NCBI GenBank assembly: GCA_949743955.1
Contig: CATJVQ010000056.1
Location: 1-50,612 of the forward strand
Direction: 5' to 3'
Length of the DNA stretch: 50,612 bases
Origin: an uncultured Oscillospiraceae bacterium
GTDB taxonomy: Bacteria; Bacillota; Clostridia; Oscillospirales; Ruminococcaceae
Part shown: one piece after another, positions 16,571 to 27,640 of the stretch
Position numbering within the stretch: position 1 is the first letter of the stretch
How the letters are laid out: each line of letters begins with the position of its first letter
The notes under the pieces: model-generated
The model's database searches: none
What the model was told of the DNA's origin: nothing
Seen by the model: the letters and a program-made list of their open reading frames with translations, nothing else
Translations under genes and position numbers: made by a program

Positions 16571-17205
16571 GGGATATCCGCCAGGTGAAGCAGAAGCTGC
16601 GGCAGGGAGCCAAAGCGCGCCGCCGTGCGCTGGATGAGGCAGATAAGCGCCGTCTGGACGCGCTTGTGTGCCGCCATACCGTGCGGCTTTACCAGTACCG
16701 CCGGGCACGGACAGTGCTGTGTTACTTGTCCACGCCGATAGAGGTGGGCACGCACGACATCCTCCGGCACGCCTTCGCGCACGGCAAACGCATCGCGCTG
16801 CCGCGGTGCGTGGAGGGGACAAGGCTGATGGACTTCTACCTTATCGAGTCCGCGGACGATCTGGAGCGGGGAGCGTTCGGCCTGCTCGAGCCGAAGCGGA
16901 CGTGCCGGAAGCTCAGCGATTTTTCAAACAGCGTGTGCTTGGTGCCGGCGCTCCTGTTCGACCGGGAGGGCTACCGCATGGGCTACGGCGGCGGCTATTA
17001 CGACCGCTTTCTCTGCGGCTACCGCGGCCCGAAGGTGGGCCTCATTTATTCGCGGGACATTTACCCCGCTCTGCCGCACGGCCGGTTTGACCGGCCTGTG
17101 GATCTTATCGCCAGTGACGTGGGCTTTTTCTACGTCCACAGGAAAGACAGGATGAATTCTCGTCTGAAAGGGGAACAGCCGAAGCATGGAGGAAAAACGA
17201 GATGA
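16561..17205 (+). CDS. 5-formyltetrahydrofolate cyclo-ligase
   Basis: This 214-residue enzyme converts 5-formyl-THF to methenyl-THF using ATP, returning folate to the one-carbon pool. Evidence is KQKLRQGAKARRRAL at the N-terminus, TPIEVGTHDIL (about residue 60) and the family signature MGYGGGYYDRFL (about 140). There are two GTG candidates: 16561 (overlapping the DJ-1 stop, AGGGCGG upstream) and 16585 (AGGGGA upstream). I list the first. It overlaps the mltG start by 20 nt. The neighbouring thyX consumes methylene-THF, so the folate link is sensible. Confidence 0.9.
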   Translation: MPVGDIRQVKQKLRQGAKARRRALDEADKRRLDALVCRHTVRLYQYRRARTVLCYLSTPIEVGTHDILRHAFAHGKRIALPRCVEGTRLMDFYLIESADDLERGAFGLLEPKRTCRKLSDFSNSVCLVPALLFDREGYRMGYGGGYYDRFLCGYRGPKVGLIYSRDIYPALPHGRFDRPVDLIASDVGFFYVHRKDRMNSRLKGEQPKHGGKTR

Positions 17206-18946
17206 ATTTGAGGAGCTGATCCGCTCTTTCAGTATGGACAGGCAGTCCGCTCCGCAGGGGACCCCGCAGCGGGCAAGGGGAATGAGCGGGACACCGTCGG
17301 GCATGCCGCCGCGTGGGGCGGCGCCGTCCGGGCGCTTCAGTCCCTCCGGCTTCGAGTCCCAGCCTCCCCGCACAGGAGCGCGGAATCCGGCGGGAGGACA
17401 GCGCTTCCCTTCCTCTGGTTTTGAGGCGCCGCCGTCCCGTACGCCGCCGCCCCAGCCGTACAGCTCCGCTCCATCCCGGGCGTATCCGCCAAACACGGGT
17501 TATCCGCAGTCTGCAACGACAACTGGCGTTACGCCAGCAGGCGTTACGCCGGTTGGCGCAGGACGTTTCAGCCCCTCCGGTTTCGAGACGCAGGGCGGTT
17601 TGGTTCCATCCGGACAGCAGCCGGTCCCCACGTCCTCCGTTTCGCAGCCGCGAAATTTTCAGGTGCGCATCAATGAGGAGGATTATGCCGCCTCCCCCGG
17701 CGTTACCTTTCGGACCGCCTCCGCGGGCGCGCCGGGCGGATCAGGGGGCGGGCGGGTGCCGCCGGCCAGGACGGTGGAGAGCGGCACGTCCCGGCCGCCG
17801 GAGAAGAAGAGAAAACGTAAAAAACGCGGGGGAGGCGTACTGCGTTTTTTTGAGGCGCTGATCATCGCCGGCGCGCTCGTGGCGTGCTCGATATTCCTTT
17901 CCATCTTCGCGCTCCAGAGCATGAGCGATTTTCTGGGCATGAACAAGGAGGAGCATACAGCCTCCTTTACACTTAAGGGGAATCCCACCATGAAGGAGCT
18001 GGCTGCGCAGCTCGAGCAGGCGGGCATCATCACCCAGCCGCTGACATTCCAGATCTACGGCGCCCTCACCCGCAAGGAGGACGAAAAGTTCGAGGAGGGG
18101 ACATATGAGCTGAGCAGCAAGATGGCGTACAGCCAGCTTCTGGAAAAGTTCTCGCGCGGCAACAAGGCCGAGAAGGAGACAGTGCGCATCACGTTCCCGG
18201 AGGGACGCACCATCGTGCAGATTGCCGAGGAGCTGGAGAAGAACGGTGTCTGCACTGCGGAGGAGTTTTACGAGGCCGCCGATACAGGCAGCTACGGCTA
18301 TGAGTTCGAGGACAGTATCCCCGATAATCCGCTGCGCTTCCACCGGCTGGAGGGGTATATTTTCCCCGACACCTATGATTTCTATGTCCCCGAGCCGGCC
18401 GAATCGGTCGTGGCGAAATTCCTCAAGGCGTTTAACGCGAATGTCACGCAGGATCTCTATCTCGCCATGGAGCACCGGGGGCTGACGCTGGATCAGACCA
18501 TCGCGCTCGCCTCCGTCATCCAGAAGGAGGCCGGCGACGTGGAGCTGATGTATGACGTTTCGTCGGTCTTCCACAACCGTCTGACCGCCGGAATGCGCCT
18601 TGAGTCGGACGCGACAAGCGACTATATCAAAAACCAGATGATGCCCAACCTTTCCTCGCCGGACCAGTCCATGTTCGACGCTTACGACACCTATGTCTGC
18701 GACGGCATCCCCGTCGGGCCCATCAACAATCCGGGGATGAATGCCATCAACGCCGCCATCGACCCGGTGGAGACGCCGTACTACTTCTTTTTAAGCGATC
18801 AGAAGGGAGAGTACCACTTCTCGGAGACGCTCGCCCAGCATCAGGCGTTCATGACCGACGCGGGCGACGCCCACGGCACGGCGACCGGACACGACGATCT
18901 GGAGGGCGCCGGGACGCCGGGCGAAGTACCCGGCGAGGCGCAGTAG
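17186..18946 (+). CDS. mltG: Endolytic murein transglycosylase MltG with long disordered N-terminus
   Basis: A 586-residue protein. Residues 1 to about 210 are a Pro/Ser/Gly-rich disordered cytosolic region containing three copies of a RF-S/P-P/S-SGFE motif (about residues 48, 72 and 126). A basic KKRKRKKRGG stretch and one membrane segment (about 222-245) follow. The extracellular part has a LysM-like region (KGNPTMKELAAQLEQAG) and the YceG/MltG domain. That domain shows LEGYIFPDTYDF (about 385) and the catalytic Glu in ASVIQKEAG (about 446), ending in YYFFLSDQKGEYHFSETLAQH. MltG cuts nascent glycan strands and helps set their length. The usual cytosolic tail is much shorter. It starts inside the preceding folate gene and is followed 12 nt later by the U32 gene. 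Confidence 0.93.
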   Translation: MEEKRDEFEELIRSFSMDRQSAPQGTPQRARGMSGTPSGMPPRGAAPSGRFSPSGFESQPPRTGARNPAGGQRFPSSGFEAPPSRTPPPQPYSSAPSRAYPPNTGYPQSATTTGVTPAGVTPVGAGRFSPSGFETQGGLVPSGQQPVPTSSVSQPRNFQVRINEEDYAASPGVTFRTASAGAPGGSGGGRVPPARTVESGTSRPPEKKRKRKKRGGGVLRFFEALIIAGALVACSIFLSIFALQSMSDFLGMNKEEHTASFTLKGNPTMKELAAQLEQAGIITQPLTFQIYGALTRKEDEKFEEGTYELSSKMAYSQLLEKFSRGNKAEKETVRITFPEGRTIVQIAEELEKNGVCTAEEFYEAADTGSYGYEFEDSIPDNPLRFHRLEGYIFPDTYDFYVPEPAESVVAKFLKAFNANVTQDLYLAMEHRGLTLDQTIALASVIQKEAGDVELMYDVSSVFHNRLTAGMRLESDATSDYIKNQMMPNLSSPDQSMFDAYDTYVCDGIPVGPINNPGMNAINAAIDPVETPYYFFLSDQKGEYHFSETLAQHQAFMTDAGDAHGTATGHDDLEGAGTPGEVPGEAQ

Positions 18947-18958
18947 GGGATGGTGAAT

Positions 18959-20176
18959 ATGAAACTGCCGGAGGTGCTTTCGCCCGCCGGGGACACGGAG
19001 AAGCTGCGCCTGGCAGTGCTCTACGGGGCGGACGCCGTGTATCTGGGCGGCGGTCCGTTCACAATGCGTCAGGCGGCGCGCGGCTTTTCAGAGGAGGAAC
19101 TGCCGCGTGCCGCAGCGTTCTGCCATGAGAACGGGGTGCGCGTGTATCTGACATGCAACACCCTCCCCCGCGGTGAGGAGGCCGATAGGATAGAGGATTT
19201 CCTGCGCGCCGCGGCCGACGCAAAGGTGGACGCGCTCATCGTCACGGATCTCGGCGTTCTGGCGGCCGCCAGAGAGCTTGTCCCGCAGATCCCGCTGCAT
19301 GTCTCCACACAGGCGGGTGTCGTCAACTGGCGGAGTGCGAGGGCGCTCTGGGAGCTGGGGGCAAAGCGCGTCATCCTCGCCCGTGAGCTTTCGCTCGAAG
19401 AAATCCGCGTCATCCGGGAGAAGACGCCGCCGGAGCTGGAGCTCGAGGCGTTTGTCCATGGGGCCATGTGCATGGCCTTTTCCGGGCGGTGCCTCATCAG
19501 CGACTATCTGGCCGATCGCGACCCCAACCGGGGGCGCTGCGCCCAGCCGTGCCGGTGGAAGTACCGGCTGGTGGAGGAGAAGCGGCCGGGGGAGTATTAC
19601 CCCATCGTGGAGGATGAGGACGGCAGCTGGTTTTTTAACGCAAAGGATCTGTGTATGATAGAACATCTGGACGAGCTGTACCGGGCGGGTATCACGTCCT
19701 TTAAAATCGAGGGGCGGCAGAAGAGCGCGTACTATGCCGCTGTTGTGACAAACGCCTACCGCGCCGCCCGCGACCGGCTGGGGGAGGAGATGTCCGCGCC
19801 GCCCGCGTGGGCAGTGGAGGAGGTGCTGCGCGTCAGCCACCGACCGTATTCGACGGGGTTCTATTTCGGCCGCCCGCAGCGCGGGCAGGACGATCGCTGC
19901 GGCGACCCTGTGCGGGAGTGGGAGGTGGCCGCCGTTGCCGAGGAGTGGCGGGACGGCTGGCTCTGGGTGAGCCAGCGCAACCGCTTCCGGGCGGGGGATG
20001 AGCTGGAGCTCCTCTCGCCGGGGGAAGCGCCGCGGGCGTTTCTAGTGGAGGCGCTCCGGGACAAAAACGGCGCCCCTATCGAGATCGCGCCGCATCCGAC
20101 CATGCGCGTGGGGATGCCATGCTCCGTCCCGGTCCGGTGCGGGGCGCTTTTGCGCCGCAGGAGAGGGCGGGAATAA
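18959..20176 (+). CDS. U32 family protein, probably tRNA hydroxylation protein TrhP
   Basis: A 405-residue U32 peptidase-like protein. Blocks seen: LPEVLSPAGDTEKLR (residue 3), ADAVYLGGGPFTMRQ, IPLHVSTQAGVVNWRSA (about 110), the signature EAFVHGAMCMAFSGRCLISDY (about 163) and the Cys pair RCAQPCRW (about 195), then FKIEGRQKSAYY. In Bacillus the gene pair yrrN-yrrO (TrhP1/TrhP2, needed for 5-hydroxyuridine in tRNA) lies beside mltG (yrrL), which matches this context. I prefer the ATG at 18959 because AGGGGA is 8 nt upstream; an ATG at 18950 is also in frame. The stop overlaps the next start (TAATG). The tRNA role is inferred. Confidence 0.88.
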   Translation: MKLPEVLSPAGDTEKLRLAVLYGADAVYLGGGPFTMRQAARGFSEEELPRAAAFCHENGVRVYLTCNTLPRGEEADRIEDFLRAAADAKVDALIVTDLGVLAAARELVPQIPLHVSTQAGVVNWRSARALWELGAKRVILARELSLEEIRVIREKTPPELELEAFVHGAMCMAFSGRCLISDYLADRDPNRGRCAQPCRWKYRLVEEKRPGEYYPIVEDEDGSWFFNAKDLCMIEHLDELYRAGITSFKIEGRQKSAYYAAVVTNAYRAARDRLGEEMSAPPAWAVEEVLRVSHRPYSTGFYFGRPQRGQDDRCGDPVREWEVAAVAEEWRDGWLWVSQRNRFRAGDELELLSPGEAPRAFLVEALRDKNGAPIEIAPHPTMRVGMPCSVPVRCGALLRRRRGRE

Positions 20177-21081
20177 TGCGCGAATACCGTTATGAGGCCG
20201 GCCCCGGGGAAGAGGGGTTAAGCATCGGGGAATTTCTGCGCCGCAGGCAGGGGTTTTCGGCGCGTGCAGTAACGAAGCTCAAAAAATCCCCGCGCGGCAT
20301 CCTGATCTGCGGCGTCCATGCCCGGACCGTCGACCGGCTGCACATGGGGGATGTGCTCACCGTCACGCTCGAGGAGACAGATGTGCACAGGGCCGTGCCG
20401 AGCGGCAGGCGGGTGGAGATCCTCTATGAGGATGAGGATCTCATCCTATGGAACAAGCCCCCCGGCATGCCCTGCCACACAAGCTGCGGCCATGCGGTGG
20501 ACACGCTCGAAAACGTGTGGACGGCTCATTTCCAGCGGCGGGGGATAGAGATCCCGCCGCTGCGCGCGGTGGGGCGGCTGGACAGCGACACAAGCGGCTG
20601 TGTGCTGACAGCGAAGAACCGGTTTGCTGCCTCGCGCCTCAAGGAGCACTATGAGCGGGAATACTGCGCGCTCATCGGGGGAGTGCTCAAGGGGAGCGGA
20701 CGCATCGACGCGCCCATCTGGCGGCCCGATCCGGTGGAGATGCTGCGGGTGGTGGATCCCCGCGGGCAGCAGGCGGTCACGGAATACCGGGCGCTGTCCT
20801 CGTCCGGCGGACTGACGTTCGTGTACTTCCGCCTCCTGACAGGGCGGACCCATCAGATCCGCGTACACATGGCGCATATCGGGCATCCCATCGCCGGGGA
20901 CGCGCTCTATGGCGGCGTGCAGGGGGTGATCCCGCGCCAGGCGCTGCACTGTCGGCGGACATGGTTCACTCATCCGGTGACGGGGGAAAAGGTGGACGTA
21001 TGCGCGCCACTGCCCGAGGATATGCAGCTCTGCCTGCGGGAAGCGGGCTTTTTGAAGGAGGAAGAGCTATGCGAATCATGA
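20176..21081 (+). CDS. RluA-family pseudouridine synthase
   Basis: A 301-residue pseudouridine synthase. An S4-like N-terminal region (EFLRRRQGFSARAVTKLKKS, about residues 16-35) precedes the catalytic domain. That domain shows EDEDLILWNKPPGMPCH (about 85), the catalytic Asp in AVGRLDSDTSGCVLTAKN (about 133) and the GRTHQIRVHMAHIGHPIAGD block (about 230). The target uridine (rRNA or tRNA) cannot be told from sequence. The ATG at 20176 shares one base with the preceding stop (TAATG), and the 3' end overlaps ymdB by 13 nt, so translation is coupled along this run. Confidence 0.93.
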   Translation: MREYRYEAGPGEEGLSIGEFLRRRQGFSARAVTKLKKSPRGILICGVHARTVDRLHMGDVLTVTLEETDVHRAVPSGRRVEILYEDEDLILWNKPPGMPCHTSCGHAVDTLENVWTAHFQRRGIEIPPLRAVGRLDSDTSGCVLTAKNRFAASRLKEHYEREYCALIGGVLKGSGRIDAPIWRPDPVEMLRVVDPRGQQAVTEYRALSSSGGLTFVYFRLLTGRTHQIRVHMAHIGHPIAGDALYGGVQGVIPRQALHCRRTWFTHPVTGEKVDVCAPLPEDMQLCLREAGFLKEEELCES

Positions 21082-21836
21082 TGCTGGGCGACGTGGTCGG
21101 TCAGGCGGGGGTGGAGTGCGTGCGCCGGCTGCTGCCCGGCTTCCGGCGGCAGAACGGGGTAGATTTCGTCATCTGCAACGGGGAGAACAGCGCGCAGGGG
21201 AACGGCATCCTGCCCAAAAGCGCCGACATGCTCCTCGACGCCGGGTGCGACTGCATCACGACAGGCAACCACGCCCTGCGCCGCCGGGAGATCTATGATT
21301 ATATGGACAGGACGCCCTGTGTCATCCGGCCCGCCAACTATGACCCTTCTGCGCCCGGGAAGGGCTGGTATGTGATCGATCGCCCGCCGCTGCGGGTGCT
21401 GGTGCTGAATTTACAGGGGCTGGTTTACCTCGACGCCATCCGCAGCCCGTTCGATGTGGCCGACGAGCTGATCGCCGCGGCGGACACGAAGACCATCATT
21501 GTCGATTTCCACGCGGAGGCTACGAGCGAAAAGCTGTGCATGGGGTATTATCTGGATGGAAGGGTTTCCCTTGTCGCGGGGACGCACACGCACGTGCCCA
21601 CGGCAGACGAACGTGTCCTCGATGGGGGGACGGGCTACATCACGGATCTGGGCATGTGCGGGGGGCGTGACTCTGTGCTCGGTGTCCGCCGGGAGCTGGC
21701 CATCGCCCGCATGCGCACACACCTGCCCACGCGCTTTGAAAACGATCCGAATCGTATCCACCTTCAGGGAATTCTTGCCGATATTGACCCGCAAACCGGC
21801 AAAACATCTAAAATAACCCGTTTTGAAATTGAATAA
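21069..21836 (+). CDS. ymdB: YmdB-type metallophosphoesterase
   Basis: A 255-residue protein of the YmdB/TIGR00282 family, a cyclic-nucleotide phosphodiesterase that in Bacillus affects biofilm and motility choices. Metal-ligand motifs are in order: GDVVGQAG (residue 7), CNGENSAQGNGI (about 36), TTGNHALRR (about 65), VDFHAEATSEK (about 145) and AGTHTHVPTADE (about 170). The start follows AAGGAGG and overlaps rluA. Length is typical (about 260). It is the last gene of the run from thyX; a promoter for spoVS follows. Confidence 0.92.
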   Translation: MRIMMLGDVVGQAGVECVRRLLPGFRRQNGVDFVICNGENSAQGNGILPKSADMLLDAGCDCITTGNHALRRREIYDYMDRTPCVIRPANYDPSAPGKGWYVIDRPPLRVLVLNLQGLVYLDAIRSPFDVADELIAAADTKTIIVDFHAEATSEKLCMGYYLDGRVSLVAGTHTHVPTADERVLDGGTGYITDLGMCGGRDSVLGVRRELAIARMRTHLPTRFENDPNRIHLQGILADIDPQTGKTSKITRFEIE

Positions 21837-21860
21837 CTGATATAAAAAACGATTAAGCTC

Positions 21861-21889
21861 TTGTAAAACGGCAGAAATTAGTGTACAAT
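21861..21889 (+). promoter_or_regulatory. Promoter for spoVS
   Basis: TTGTAA (21861-21866) and TACAAT (21884-21889) are 17 bp apart. They imply a leader of about 200 nt before spoVS. The leader contains CCTCAAAAA/TTTTTGAGG (about 21996-22027) and GGTT/AACC hairpins. A sigma-H promoter was not evident. Confidence 0.45.
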
Positions 21890-22098
21890 CATAATAGGAA
21901 GAAAGACAAACGCTGGGATACTTCTTATGAATGGAAGGATATGGAAGGCTCCGTGCGGATGCGTCCCGGTTGGCGGAACCTGTCCGATGGCAATCCTCAA
22001 AAAGTGGAAAGAGACATATTTTTGAGGACTGTCATAGGATCTGCGGCCTCTGTTCGCATAGATCATTCATGAAAACTCTTTCGTTTGGAGGCATCGCC

Positions 22099-22359
22099 AT
22101 GGAAATTCTTAAAGTTTCGGCCAGATCGGTTCCCAATTCAGTGGCTGGCGCCATTGCAGGCGTCATTCGGGAGAAGGGAGCGGTCGAAGTGCAGGCTGTG
22201 GGCGCGGGTGCGTCCAATCAGGCGGTCAAGGCGGTTGCTATCGCCAGAGGGTATCTGGCCCCCTCGGGCATTGATCTTGTCTGCATCCCTGCGTTCGCCA
22301 ATGTCGTGATTGACGATGAAGAACGTACAGCCATCAAGCTCATTGTTGAGCCGCGGTAA
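22099..22359 (+). CDS. spoVS: Stage V sporulation protein S
   Basis: An 86-residue, highly conserved small protein of the SpoVS (Alba-like fold) family. The whole length matches: EILKVSARSVPNSVAGAIAG at the start, AVGAGASNQAVKAVAIARGY in the middle and DDEERTAIKLIVEPR at the end. In Bacillus it acts in the passage to stage V of sporulation and in septation, probably by binding nucleic acid. The start ATG at 22099 follows TTGGAGG. It is preceded by about 260 bp without a gene and followed by a strong terminator. Confidence 0.96.
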   Translation: MEILKVSARSVPNSVAGAIAGVIREKGAVEVQAVGAGASNQAVKAVAIARGYLAPSGIDLVCIPAFANVVIDDEERTAIKLIVEPR

Positions 22360-22390
22360 CGTTGGCTTCCGGGCGCCCTATTGTCTTTCA

Positions 22391-22430
22391 AAAAGCCGCC
22401 CCGTACCGATAAGGGTACGGGGCGGCTCTC
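22391..22430. terminator. Bidirectional intrinsic terminator
   Basis: A 14-bp stem, AGCCGCCCCGTACC pairing with GGTACGGGGCGGCT, with a short GATAAG-type loop. An A-rich run precedes it and a T-rich run (TCTCTGTTT) follows. It separates spoVS from the converging PHP gene. Confidence 0.85.
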
Positions 22431-22454
22431 TGTTTCATTCCATCAGGATGGTGG

Positions 22455-23110
22455 TTACGTCCGCAGTGCAAAGCGCCCCTCGCGCAGCAGCCGCGCGAGG
22501 TCCGCTTCGTCGGACACATCCTCCTCTGTGGTGATACCCCCGAGGGAGGGGTTATCGAAATCGTGGTAGTCGCTGCCGGAGGTGAGGATGAAGTGCGGGT
22601 GATCCGCCGCCCACTGCCGGGACATCTCGTTGCGGTTCCGGTGCTGGGGATGGGCGTTATGGACTTCGATCCCGTCGAGATCCGCGGCGTTCTGCGGCCG
22701 GCAGGGGGAGCGGAACGGGTGCGCTTGGATGAGCAGCGCCCCTGCCCGGCGGCAGATGTCGTGTACCTGCGGCAGCGTTTTACGGCACAGATCCGGGTGT
22801 TCGAAGACAAAATCCGGCACGGCGCCATAGATAAGGAAATCCTCCGGGCCGCTCACGATGCGTATCTCCATGCCGAAAAAAACCCGGATACCGCACGCAT
22901 CCCCCTCCGCCGCAGCCCGGCGGCAGCCGAGAAGGTAACGCTCCATGCGCTCCCGGTCCGTGGAGCCGAAGTCACGGAGCAGGTCCTCGTCGAAATGGTT
23001 GGTAATAACGACGGCGCCGAACCCCTTCTTCTGATATTCACGCACGACCTCGACAGCCGGGACATGCCCGCACGGACTGCCCTCGCTGGTGTGCGCGTGC
23101 ATTTCGATCA

Positions 23111-23111
<1 letters not shown>
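22455..23111 (-). CDS. PHP-domain phosphoesterase
   Basis: A 218-residue protein of the PHP (polymerase and histidinol phosphatase) superfamily. Metal-binding motifs: EMHAHTSEGSPCG (residue 3), VITNHFDED (about 36), FFGMEIRI (about 75), LIQAHPFRS (about 127) and LTSGSDYHDFDNP (about 177). It probably hydrolyses a small phosphoester; nucleotide, sugar phosphate or histidinol phosphate substrates are possible. The ATG at 23111 shares one base with the lacZ stop (TGATG). This marks it as the second gene of the lacZ operon and fixes the start. Confidence 0.88.
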
Positions 23112-26167
<3,056 letters not shown>

Positions 26168-26189
26168 TCAAAGCAATTAAGGTGACTTC

Positions 26190-26218
26190 AGTATAGCATC
26201 TTTTTCCTCCCCCTTCAA
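26190..26218 (-). promoter_or_regulatory. Sigma-A promoter of the lacZ-PHP operon
   Basis: Minus-strand TTGAAG (26213-26218) and TATACT (26190-26195) with a 17-bp spacer. The ATG at 26152 is about 30 nt downstream of the likely start point. Confidence 0.7.
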
Positions 26219-26250
26219 GAAGAATCCGGCCGCATTATGCGGCCGGATTC
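26213..26250 (-). terminator. Probable terminator of the coat gene
   Basis: GAATCCGGCCGCA-TTA-TGCGGCCGGATTC is a 13-bp perfect stem (26222-26250). On the minus strand it is followed by TTCTTCTTG. It lies downstream of the coat-like gene and just before the lacZ -35. Confidence 0.6.
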
Positions 26251-26307
26251 GTGACGCTTTTGTATCAATACAATTAGGGAGCAAACGTAACCCCCCTGTT
26301 TTTGCAG

Positions 26308-26351
26308 GTACTCGCGACAGATGACGCCCCGGCGTCATCTGTTGCGAGTAC
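26308..26351. repeat. 21-bp inverted repeat across the coat-gene stop codon
   Basis: Two 21-nt arms (26308-26328 and 26331-26351) pair with a 2-nt gap and at most one G-T position. The right arm contains the last codons and stop of the coat-like gene. No T-tract follows on either strand, so it is not a standard terminator; mRNA stabilisation is possible. Confidence 0.8.
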
Positions 26352-26841
26352 CGCCGTTGTTTCTACCACCGTTATTATGGTTGGTGACGTTCGTAACATT
26401 CGTGACGTTCGTGGCGCCGCCCGAGCTGGAGGAGGTGGTCGTTCCGCCGGAGCTGCTGGATCCGCCGGATCCTCCCTCATCCTCCTCATCTGAGGGTTCG
26501 GCGTGAGTGGGGCGGTGTCCGGGCAGATAGAAGGTGATAAATTTGATGGAGAAGATGTCGCAGGTGATGAAGGTCCGTTCCTCCTCCTCGTAGAGCGTGA
26601 CATAGCTGCGGCCGACAGAGAACAGAACCCCCTCCTTTTTCGTCATGATCCCTGTACCGACAAGGAATTCACACACGATATAGATGCCCAGATTATCGGC
26701 AAGGAGCTGCTGAATGGAACCCTGCATCGCTTCGGTATTGAAGGATTCCTCCGGAGGGGTGACGATCTGCCCGTTTTCGCGCGCCTTGTTCAGTTCCAGA
26801 TCCGTTATGGCGTTGGGATAAAAGCTGGTATTGTTGGCCAT
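26335..26841 (-). CDS. GerQ-like spore coat protein
   Basis: A 168-residue protein. The middle (SIQQLLADNLGIYIVCEFLV, then RSYVTLYEEEERTFITCDIF and SIKFITFYLPG) resembles the small beta domain of GerQ-type coat proteins. A low-complexity tail, Ser/Gly/Thr-rich then repeated N-V-T and Asn/Gly, would suit a cross-linked coat protein. The ATG at 26841 is chosen over one at 26940 because only the former has a GGAG site and a sensible N-terminus (MANNTSFYPNAITDLE). It lies downstream of a CwlJ/SleB-like gene on the same strand. In Bacillus GerQ is required for CwlJ to be in the coat, so the pairing supports the call. Similarity is modest. Confidence 0.55.
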   Translation of the reverse strand: MANNTSFYPNAITDLELNKARENGQIVTPPEESFNTEAMQGSIQQLLADNLGIYIVCEFLVGTGIMTKKEGVLFSVGRSYVTLYEEEERTFITCDIFSIKFITFYLPGHRPTHAEPSDEEDEGGSGGSSSSGGTTTSSSSGGATNVTNVTNVTNHNNGGRNNGGTRNR

Positions 26842-26940
26842 TGGTTTTGTCTCCGTTTCTCCGCCGGACACCAGTGCCCGGGGCGGACGGCCCGCTGTCC
26901 GGCGGGGGGAAGGCCGCCGCCCTCTTTCGTTCATACTCAA

Positions 26941-27037
26941 TATTCGATTAAAATTGTACAGCCTACGGAGCGGGAAATTTTGTATGAAAAGATTTTTTAC
27001 TCCGCGGATGATCTACAATTTATCGAAGATTAGTATT
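26941..27037. repeat. Inverted-repeat element, long form
   Basis: Imperfect terminal inverted repeats, TTCGATTAAAATTGTA (26943-26958) and TACAATTTATCGAA (27014-27027), flank about 55 bp that includes GGAG/CTCC. Both outer ends recur, joined without the interior, at 30612-30643. It sits between the cwlJ-like stop and the coat gene. Confidence 0.65.
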
Positions 27038-27045
27038 AGACGCGG

Positions 27046-27483
27046 CTATGTTTCGGCATAGGCGTCGGTGGGATTGTAGAAGCAGTGATTCCCTATCCGA
27101 ATGACAAATTCCCCCACACGTGAGGGGAAATAGGGCCGGCAGGTCGGCGAATAGGGATTAAAATACCACAACGCAAAGCCGAGGTTTGTCAGCCGGTTGC
27201 CGGCGATGGCCCAGTTGGCAATATCGTAGTGGACCTGCTCTGCCCGCATGTTATAGATGTTCTGCGGGTTATACTGTCCGCGGATGGTCTCCCGGACACA
27301 GTCGAACTGTCCTGGCTGATACACGATTGCCCGGATGGTCTTTTCGAGTCGGCCGTACTCTCCGTACGTGATATTGACCCGGTTCATAACCACGCATGCG
27401 ACCGCTTTCATTCCGGTATCTCCTTCGCCGCCCGCTTCACATTTGATGGTACGCGCCAGAATTTCCAGATTGGAAAACGCCAT
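27046..27483 (-). CDS. Spore cortex-lytic / cell wall hydrolase, CwlJ-SleB family
   Basis: A 145-residue Hydrolase_2 domain protein with no signal peptide, as in CwlJ. The catalytic region ILARTIKCEAGGEGDTGMKA (residues 8-27, Glu near 16) followed by AVACVVMNRVNIT is diagnostic, as is the C-terminal GNHCFYNP. CwlJ and SleB degrade the spore cortex at germination. The ATG at 27483 was chosen for AAGGAGG upstream. A CATATACAT element about 60 nt upstream of the start could be a mother-cell sigma -10, but I am unsure. It is followed by the GerQ-like coat gene. Confidence 0.88.
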   Translation of the reverse strand: MAFSNLEILARTIKCEAGGEGDTGMKAVACVVMNRVNITYGEYGRLEKTIRAIVYQPGQFDCVRETIRGQYNPQNIYNMRAEQVHYDIANWAIAGNRLTNLGFALWYFNPYSPTCRPYFPSRVGEFVIRIGNHCFYNPTDAYAET

Positions 27484-27605
27484 GCAGTTCCTCCTTCCCT
27501 CGGGCACATGGCGTGCCCGTCCTCATGTACCACCATGTATATGAGGCGGCGGATAGAAAAATCTGTTATTATCATATACTGGCAGAGTTAAATTTGTGAA
27601 ATCGG

Positions 27606-27634
27606 TTGCAGAATAGACAAAATTCATGTATAAT
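27606..27634 (+). promoter_or_regulatory. Sigma-A promoter of the hydrogenase-maturation operon
   Basis: TTGCAG (27606-27611), a 17-bp spacer and a perfect TATAAT (27629-27634). The transcript would start near 27641, exactly at the 5' strand of the leader's closing stem. Confidence 0.8.
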
Positions 27635-27640
27635 AGATGC

